In this document: positions 9,201-13,870 of the stretch, piece by piece
How positions within the stretch are numbered: position 1 is the stretch's first letter
Layout: each line of letters opens with the position of its first letter
NCBI GenBank assembly: GCA_013372875.1
Contig: JABXIW010000453.1
Coordinates: 1 to 13,870, forward strand
From: Gammaproteobacteria bacterium
Lineage (GTDB): Bacteria; Pseudomonadota; Gammaproteobacteria; Enterobacterales; Kangiellaceae
Direction of reading: 5' to 3'
DNA length: 13,870 nt
The notes under the pieces: generated by a model
Seen by the model: only the letters and a program-made list of their open reading frames with translations
The model's database searches: none
What the model was told of the DNA's origin: nothing
Program-made: the position numbers and the translations under genes

Positions 9201-10109
9201 TATGATAAATGGTCTTTTGAGTGCCAACTATGCAAAATTAACGGCTACGAGTTTGGACCAATCACTTTAAGCAGCCGTTACCTTAACGGTGCTATTGCAT
9301 TAGAAGGCAATGCCTTTGTTTCGGATCAACTTTCTAGCAATATTGTAGGAACTATAAATAATGAGCAAACGAGTTTAGATGTTAGTTTTTCAGTTCCCAA
9401 TCCCAATGGATTACTAAACTTTTGGCAGCTCGAAGGTGAGATTAGAGATACAAAGACCGAAGCCAACCTAAATTTGATTTGGCCAGGGCGTTTACTCGAT
9501 TTTAGTTTAGCGCAAACCAGTGGCCATTTTAAAATAGAGTCGGGCAAAGGCTCTATTAAAGATCTCAGTGACCGTAAGGCACGTATTTTCAGTTTGTTTT
9601 CTCTGCAATCGATCCCCAGAAGGCTGTCGTTAGATTTTTCCGATATTTTTCGTGATGGTTTTTTCTACGATCAAATCATAGGTGATTTTAGTATTCAAAA
9701 TGGTGTTTTGGTAACAGAAAAAGCTGAAATTGCGGGGACGGCAGCAGATGTATCGGTAACGGGTAGCATTAATTTAAATGATCAAACAGTGGCACAAAAT
9801 GTAACCGTGACACCTAAACTTGGCTCAAGTTTGCCTGTATTAGCAGGCTGGGCAATAGAGCCGACAACGGGCGTTATTATGCTGATAGTCAGTAAATTGT
9901 TCGAGCCTGCTTTAAACGTGGTTTCGAGTATTGAATATAAAATTTCAGGACCTATCGAAGATCCAGTGGTGGAAGAGATTTCAAAAAAATCTAAAGAAGT
10001 ACAAATTAGTGATGAGCAAATTGAAGCGCAAAAAAAACTTATTGAAGATGTGAGCGAGCAGTCAGATAAAACTGAAGATAAAGAATCTCTAGGAGAGCCA
10101 GTACAGTGA
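6240..10109 (+). CDS. yhdP: AsmA-like envelope protein YhdP
   Basis: 1289 residues (1266 in E. coli YhdP). One membrane helix at about residues 16-34 anchors a very long, mostly beta-strand periplasmic part. Such AsmA-like proteins form a hydrophobic groove across the periplasm; in E. coli, YhdP, TamB and YdbH together carry phospholipids from the inner to the outer membrane. The C-terminal region has the family pattern: DRKARIFSLFSLQSIPRRL from residue 1111, then an FFYDQIIGDFSIQNGVL segment, a hydrophobic LPVLAGWAI stretch and YKISGP near the end. A charged tail rich in E, K and S follows. A CxxC pair at residues 995 and 998 (ECQLCK) is notable for a periplasmic protein. The start is 3 bases after the rng stop, without a strong ribosome-binding site, so coupling to rng is likely. 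Confidence 0.93.
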   Translation: MTSKAAKFVSKLISKFIWLASIILILFVLVLSIFKVSLPYWLQQKESIVEYAENYIGGKIDYKSLRVDWSEFHPTIFIDDLQWTNDDKNIELLSKQNKIQLNVWQTLYHGDLVSNDIEISQVVLNLKQQGMLEKGSAQTVALEQIKSNLVVNLKQFLHQYIELSDVNIEFINEADGALNFSQKIPLLVYKQHENQQQLLLDTVGDLIKKGRLVIEAKGELLAADSQINYFTDLKNANLALLARQFDIGNLADFKKVNVRTWLNQTAEKLADGRIEISNDKSQEAHLDLKLNMKHDNNYYQIVSDAFTISILQDDGYQTHDSYLKLAHQTDNGSGNYRVETGVMPVGFLSKLALPLAKGALSDYLINLNPSGVIQHSTLVLSESENTLMPTDGVVVLKDLELNAYQQIPGLHLANVNLIGENGQWQLHTESRDFQLDWRPMLKEPLAVDELAIAASYDVSEKNIIHVESLRFKNTDAAVNARASLALGDEFDMTIYAEAENVDVSKLHYYWPRNPGLKPKALNYLDSSLVSGRVPFAKFIWQGEVAAFPFTQKDGQFDIQAQVENATFKFQPDWPAANGLYAKASFENEKIIINASQGKLLGANVHSASALLPDLKAKDEQLSIKIKADANYDSYKAIYLDSPLKEMLGEELIDINFDKTLDVDLELDFVLADKIEAKVNGVIDFNGNLISGIPYDIELTNTQGTLKFTENGAIGQDLKAQFLASPMALELRVKDFTDNGSLVQIDANGQIDLSAASKQLLGFSPLKTQGSSHFNVHYEVDDKDSANESFIIRSNLQGTAIQGPDWIAKTQGSPAELLTTLLKVDHRLNLRTLYKDQLSAQLNINTNAPEELVGLIKLGDLATQSFQMPETGVSIEGYFKEIDVDEWRNAFQIESSEQGQWPAWINSINITTPRLEFAGQEFTKVRINDVRNSEQEMRLNLHSEQARANVAYYRNGQKKLIIENLDLQLKPFKESGQEDNLVKLALEDYDKWSFECQLCKINGYEFGPITLSSRYLNGAIALEGNAFVSDQLSSNIVGTINNEQTSLDVSFSVPNPNGLLNFWQLEGEIRDTKTEANLNLIWPGRLLDFSLAQTSGHFKIESGKGSIKDLSDRKARIFSLFSLQSIPRRLSLDFSDIFRDGFFYDQIIGDFSIQNGVLVTEKAEIAGTAADVSVTGSINLNDQTVAQNVTVTPKLGSSLPVLAGWAIEPTTGVIMLIVSKLFEPALNVVSSIEYKISGPIEDPVVEEISKKSKEVQISDEQIEAQKKLIEDVSEQSDKTEDKESLGEPVQ
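10091..10109 (+). promoter_or_regulatory. Ribosome-binding site and GTGA overlap, yhdP to nitrilase
   Basis: AGGAG at 10091-10095 lies 10 bases before GTG at 10106. The GTG start overlaps the yhdP TGA stop in the four bases GTGA (10106-10109), a classic stop-restart arrangement that would tie amidase translation to yhdP. Confidence 0.75.
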
Positions 10110-10906
10110 AATTAGCTCTACTACAAATGACCTCATCTGATTCCGTTCAAGAAAATTTGGCAAAGATTGAACGCATACTTGAGCAAGCCACTGAGACTTT
10201 TGATTTATTAGTGCTGCCGGAAAATTTTGCGCAAATGGCTAGCAGGGCAAAAGACAAGCTCATTACTCAAGAATTTTTTGGTAATGGTGTAGTTCAAGAT
10301 TGGCTTGCCAAAATTAGCAAGCAATATCAATGCTGGCTTGTGGCAGGTTCTTTTCCTATTCGCTCAGAAGATGAGAATCGCCCCTTTGCTCGTTGTTTGG
10401 TATATTCCCCCAAGGGTGAGTTTGACAGTTACTACGATAAAATCCATCTGTTTGATGTAGCAGTTTCAGAAGCAGAGGCTTATTGCGAATCTAATGATAC
10501 TTTTGCAGGCAATAAGCCTCAACTGATTGAAATTAGCGGCTATAAAGTTGGGCTTTCCATTTGTTATGATTTGCGCTTTCCTGAATTGTATCGACTGTAT
10601 CAGGAAAAAGGGGCGGATTTGATCTTGGCGCCGTCGGCATTTACTTATGCAACGGGCAAATGTCATTGGGATATATTGTTAAAATCTAGAGCGATAGAGA
10701 ATTTATGTTACGTGGCAGCAGCGAATCAAACGGGTGTGCATGCCAACGGCAGAAGGACTTATGGGCATAGCAAAGTAATTTCGCCTTGGGGGGAAACTTT
10801 GGCTAAATTAGCTCAAGAAGAAGGTTTGTTATTTTGCCAATTAGATAAGCAAAAATTAGCGAGTGTTAGAGAGCGCTTTCCTGCTCTTACTCATCGCAAG
10901 TTATAG
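10106..10906 (+). CDS. Nitrilase-superfamily carbon-nitrogen hydrolase
   Basis: 266 residues with the complete nitrilase catalytic triad: E39 (LPENF), K112 (DKIHLFDV) and C153 (SICYDLRFPELYR). The DLRFPELYR context and length place it in the Nit1/Nit2-like branch (branch 10), whose members remove the amide from deaminated glutathione or from alpha-ketoglutaramate as metabolite repair; the exact substrate cannot be read from sequence. It is expected to be cytoplasmic, with no signal peptide. It starts with GTG, consistent with MKLALLQMT as the family N-terminus and with a strong AGGAG upstream. The gene sits between yhdP and tldD, as in pseudomonads, where it is likewise part of the mreB-to-tldD block. 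Confidence 0.9.
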   Translation: MKLALLQMTSSDSVQENLAKIERILEQATETFDLLVLPENFAQMASRAKDKLITQEFFGNGVVQDWLAKISKQYQCWLVAGSFPIRSEDENRPFARCLVYSPKGEFDSYYDKIHLFDVAVSEAEAYCESNDTFAGNKPQLIEISGYKVGLSICYDLRFPELYRLYQEKGADLILAPSAFTYATGKCHWDILLKSRAIENLCYVAAANQTGVHANGRRTYGHSKVISPWGETLAKLAQEEGLLFCQLDKQKLASVRERFPALTHRKL

Positions 10907-10926
10907 AAAAGGCTATAGAGAAATTT

Positions 10927-12360
10927 ATGAGTTTAATTGAATCCGTGGAATCAAGTTTATTTCAAACTTCTGATCTTTCGCTAGATTATCTAAGAGGTTC
11001 GATTGAAAAGTTACATGCTTATAAATTGGACTTCTCCGATATTTATTTGCAGCAAGGCAGTATGGAGTATTGGCAACTTGAAGATGGGTTGGTCAAAGAC
11101 TCTAGTTTTAATTTAGTTAAAGGCTTAGGTGTTAGAACCATCTTAGGTGATAAAACAGGTTTTGCTTATGCCAATGCCTTTGAGCAGCAACAACTCGATA
11201 ACGCCTTAATGGCAGCGACCTCTATCAGTCGGTTGGGGCAAAGTCGCAGTGTGAATTTTAATCGTGCTCCAGAGCAGAAAATATATCAACATCAGTTTGC
11301 TATGCAGGATGTTGCTCAATCCGAAAAAATAAAGTTGCTACAGGACTTGGACAAGCAAACACGGCAGTTGGATGAAAAAGTTTCGCAAGTTATTATTGGA
11401 TTATCTGCAGCAGACGAAAGTATTTTGGTGGTGGCTAGCGATGGAACTCAAGCAGCTGATATAAGGCCCATGATTCGTCTTAATATTACTGTAGTAGCAG
11501 AGTCGAATGGCAAAAGAGAGCGTGGCAGTGCCGGTTTAGGTGGTCGCTATTTATGGAAGGATTTTATCGAAATGGATCTGAATGATCTTGCTCGCCAAGC
11601 AGTAGAGCAAGCCGTGAGAAACTTAGATGCGATTGAGGCTCCTGCGGGCAGTATGCCTGTGGTTCTAGGCAACGGATGGTCGGGCGTGTTACTGCACGAA
11701 GCAGTAGGTCATGGATTAGAGGGAGATTTTAACCGCAAAGGGTCATCGGCTTATTCAAACCGTATTGGTGAAAAAGTGGCATCCGAGCTCTGCACCGTTA
11801 TTGATGACGGCACCATTAAAGATATGCGTGGATCCTTAACGGTGGATGACGAAGGAACACCGAGTCAGCGCAATGTTCTTATTGAAAATGGTATTTTGAA
11901 AGGTTATATGCAAGATAAACATAATGCGCATCTAATGGGGGTGGCAGCTACGGGCAACGGGCGTCGCGAATCTTATGCGCATTTGCCAATGCCACGCATG
12001 ACGAATACCTTTATGTTATCAGGCACTTCTGAAACCGAAGAAATTATCCGCTCGGTGGATAAGGGCATTTATGCGCCAAACTTTGCTGGTGGGCAAGTAG
12101 ATATCACCTCAGGTAATTTTGTGTTTAGCGCCAGTGAGGCTTACTTAATTGAAAAGGGTAAAATTACTGCGCCTATCAAAGGAGCTACCTTAATTGGTAA
12201 TGGTCCGCGGGTATTACAGAGAGTGAGCATGGTTGCTAATGATTCTTGCCTCGATCCGGGTATTGGTGTTTGCGGTAAAGCAGGGCAAAGTGTTCCAGTT
12301 TCGGTTGGGCAGCCAACTTTAAAAATTGATGAAATTACCGTTGGCGGAACTCAAGGTTAA
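10927..12360 (+). CDS. tldD: Metalloprotease subunit TldD
   Basis: 477 residues (481 in E. coli). TldD is the catalytic half of the TldD-TldE (PmbA) heterodimeric zinc protease, which trims unfolded or small peptides; in E. coli it matures microcin B17 and degrades the antitoxin CcdA. The zinc motif HEAVGH is at residues 257-262, inside the conserved HEAVGHGLEGDFNRKGSS. C449 in GVCGKAGQSVPV is the likely third ligand. The ending PTLKIDEITVGGTQG is typical. ATG 10927 is preceded by GAG at 10918-10920 and lies 20 bases after the nitrilase stop, so it probably belongs to the same transcript. The partner gene pmbA is not in the window. Confidence 0.96.
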   Translation: MSLIESVESSLFQTSDLSLDYLRGSIEKLHAYKLDFSDIYLQQGSMEYWQLEDGLVKDSSFNLVKGLGVRTILGDKTGFAYANAFEQQQLDNALMAATSISRLGQSRSVNFNRAPEQKIYQHQFAMQDVAQSEKIKLLQDLDKQTRQLDEKVSQVIIGLSAADESILVVASDGTQAADIRPMIRLNITVVAESNGKRERGSAGLGGRYLWKDFIEMDLNDLARQAVEQAVRNLDAIEAPAGSMPVVLGNGWSGVLLHEAVGHGLEGDFNRKGSSAYSNRIGEKVASELCTVIDDGTIKDMRGSLTVDDEGTPSQRNVLIENGILKGYMQDKHNAHLMGVAATGNGRRESYAHLPMPRMTNTFMLSGTSETEEIIRSVDKGIYAPNFAGGQVDITSGNFVFSASEAYLIEKGKITAPIKGATLIGNGPRVLQRVSMVANDSCLDPGIGVCGKAGQSVPVSVGQPTLKIDEITVGGTQG

Positions 12361-12376
12361 TTACTGCTGGCAAGAA

Positions 12377-12886
12377 TCAACTTTCTAGTTGTTCCTTCAA
12401 ATATTGGAAAATAAGTCGTTTCGACTTAGGTGGTTTATTGCGCTTGAATTCATTTTGCGCATTTCGGATTAATTGTCTTAGATGCTGCCGATCCAAATGT
12501 TCTGCTTGTTGCATCAATTCAGCTAAGGCTGGATCACCTTCTTCTATCAAGCGATCACGCCAGTTTTCTAGCGCATGAAATTTTTTATTGGCGACAATTT
12601 TTTCGTGATCGAGTAACTGGAGTTTCTGATTTATGGCTTCAATGTCTTCCTTTCTAAGCAGTTTACCGATGTATTTTATTTGCCGTTTACGGCCAATCGG
12701 GCTGCTGATTTTTTTGCCGTCTAAAATTGCTTTAAGGCTGGTTTCACTCAGTGGATATTGTTCTAAAGTATGTACTGGAATTTGTAACAGTCGCTCACCA
12801 ATTCTAGTGATTTCTTGGATTTCGCGCTTTTGTTCGGACTTGGACTGATACTCATCAGTATCAAATTGTTCAGGATCGCTACTCAT
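12377..12886 (-). CDS. yjgA: Ribosome-associated protein YjgA (DarP)
   Basis: 169 residues (183 in E. coli). YjgA/DarP is a small, basic, helical protein that binds late 50S precursors and promotes maturation of the peptidyl-transferase region of 23S rRNA. The family pattern is clear: an acidic N-terminus, SKSEQKREIQEI, GRKRQIKYIGKLLR, FHALENWRDRLIEEGD, and the C-terminal NKPPKSKRLIFQYLKE. The ATG (complement of 12884-12886) has only an AU-rich leader with no clear Shine-Dalgarno sequence. It lies 11 bases after the stop of the upstream receptor gene, suggesting a shared transcript or coupling. It is convergent with tldD, with just 16 bases between the stops. Confidence 0.92.
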   Translation of the reverse strand: MSSDPEQFDTDEYQSKSEQKREIQEITRIGERLLQIPVHTLEQYPLSETSLKAILDGKKISSPIGRKRQIKYIGKLLRKEDIEAINQKLQLLDHEKIVANKKFHALENWRDRLIEEGDPALAELMQQAEHLDRQHLRQLIRNAQNEFKRNKPPKSKRLIFQYLKEQLES

Positions 12887-12897
12887 AAATAGTCTTA

Positions 12898-13870
12898 TTA
12901 AAAATTAAATCTAGCTCTTACAAAGCCGATAGTTTGATCGCCAACAACATTCTTGGCGGTAAAGAACGCATCATCGGAAAAACGGTGTTGAACTACAAAA
13001 TCAATTTCAGATTTTACCTGACCCAAATTAAAGCCAAAGCCATAGCGTAAATCGACACGCTCAAACCGATCATTATCGCCCATGGTTTGGTTGTAATATG
13101 CAAGGCTCAGCTGCTGTGAATCCGTAAAGGAGTGTTGGTACATTAAAGTTGTTGTTTTTTCCATAATCTGATGTGCAATAGAACGGCCAGACTTAGTATC
13201 GTGATCGATATGGCTGGCTGTAGCCCAGATCTTATCTTGGTCGGTTAATTGATATTCGATTTGCAAATCGATACCTTGATTATCAAAATCTAGAGCATTT
13301 ACAGGATCAAATGCTTCGAGCATAAATAGGCCGCTAATAGCATCTTCAACTTCTTCTTGGAAAAGCTTGATATCTAATGAGAGCTTATCTTTACTATAAA
13401 ACCAACCGATTTCATAAGAGCGAATAGTTTCTTCAAATAAATTGCCAGACGATTGAGGAGTTAAATAGAAGGTTGCGAAATCGTCATTGCCATTAACAGG
13501 AGGCGTTAAATCTATAACTTGATAATGGCGATGGCCAACCTGCTCATAAAAATCAGGAGTTCGAACGCCTTTAGCTGCAACTAATCTAAATGCCGAGTTA
13601 GCCGAAGCAATATAGTTCAAAGCCAATCTAGGCGAAGCAACAGAATCAACGTAGTCGTCTTCTTCAAACAAAAAGCCGCCATTCAGTAACCATTTTGGGG
13701 CTAAGCGCCACTCGAAATTAGTAAATAAATAGAGGGTACTATTGGATGGTTCGCCATCAAATAGTGAGTTGCCTCGGATTTTATCGTCGCGAATGCCTAA
13801 GCCCGCCACCATTCGTAAATCATCGGAAAACTGATAATGATTCACCAGCTCAAAGCCCCACTTGGCTTCA
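12898..13870 (-). CDS. TonB-dependent outer-membrane receptor, C-terminal part
   Basis: Partial: the frame is open to the right edge (reading EAKWGFELVNHYQF into the window), so about 323 C-terminal residues are visible and the signal peptide, TonB box and plug are outside. The GTG at 13843-13845 is an internal valine codon, not the start. The sequence is a series of amphipathic strands alternating with polar loops, with the barrel motif AAKGVRTPDFYEQ that corresponds to the conserved R-x-P segment of these receptors. It ends in FVRARFNF, with the terminal phenylalanine needed for BAM-mediated insertion. Such receptors import iron chelates, cobalamin, sugars or other large substrates using energy from TonB. 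The substrate here is unknown. Colicin-type and siderophore-type barrels share these traits, so only the superfamily is assigned. Confidence 0.85.
   Translation of the reverse strand, partial: EAKWGFELVNHYQFSDDLRMVAGLGIRDDKIRGNSLFDGEPSNSTLYLFTNFEWRLAPKWLLNGGFLFEEDDYVDSVASPRLALNYIASANSAFRLVAAKGVRTPDFYEQVGHRHYQVIDLTPPVNGNDDFATFYLTPQSSGNLFEETIRSYEIGWFYSKDKLSLDIKLFQEEVEDAISGLFMLEAFDPVNALDFDNQGIDLQIEYQLTDQDKIWATASHIDHDTKSGRSIAHQIMEKTTTLMYQHSFTDSQQLSLAYYNQTMGDNDRFERVDLRYGFGFNLGQVKSEIDFVVQHRFSDDAFFTAKNVVGDQTIGFVRARFNF

Noticed and set aside
12378..12391. CAACT-TTCT-AGTTG hairpin as a bidirectional terminator between tldD and yjgA
   Set aside because: The stem has five pairs and there is no T-run on either side; it lies inside the yjgA coding end.
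12633..12848. 71-residue plus-strand open frame over yjgA
   Set aside because: It is antisense to the well-supported yjgA gene and its hydrophobic, serine-rich product looks like a composition shadow.

Overview
The window looks like chromosomal housekeeping DNA from a moderately AT-rich gammaproteobacterium. The evidence is the run mreB-mreC-mreD-maf-rng-yhdP-nitrilase-tldD-yjgA, a block typical of that class, together with protein lengths and motifs close to those of Escherichia coli and Pseudomonas. I cannot name the genus. I see no transposase, integrase, CRISPR array, tRNA or rRNA, and no candidate for a wholly new multi-gene system.

Layout. Positions 1-1318 (+) hold the 3' end of prfA (release factor 1) followed at once by prmC, the methyltransferase that modifies release factors. 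A non-coding stretch of about 310 bases (1319-1628) follows, with a candidate extended -10 promoter, an inverted repeat and a 12-base tandem duplication. Positions 1629-4674 (+) hold the cell-shape genes mreB, mreC and mreD and the nucleotide pyrophosphatase gene maf. A clear intrinsic terminator separates mreB from mreC; mreC/mreD and mreD/maf overlap. Positions 4746-12360 (+) hold rng (RNase G), the large AsmA-like gene yhdP, a nitrilase-family amidase and tldD. Just before rng lie a candidate promoter inside the maf end and an AU-rich leader built from a 14-base tandem repeat. On the minus strand, 12377-13870 holds yjgA (darP) and, upstream of it, the 3' part of a TonB-dependent outer-membrane receptor gene that runs off the window.

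How the genes work together. PrmC methylates the GGQ glutamine of the release factor encoded just before it. MreB, MreC and MreD form the inner-membrane and cytoskeletal core of the rod-elongation machinery, and YhdP contributes to envelope lipid transport. Maf, RNase G, the nitrilase and TldD are nucleotide, RNA, metabolite-repair and peptide housekeeping functions that commonly travel with mreBCD.

The most notable observation is that the conserved MreC N-terminus is encoded only if translation begins at an ATT codon at 2764, 8 bases after an AGG core. Annotation software would probably miss this and truncate the protein through its membrane anchor. Also worth a look are the repeat-built rng leader, the prmC-mreB junction, and the replacement of the expected pmbA neighbourhood by a TonB receptor gene co-directional with yjgA.
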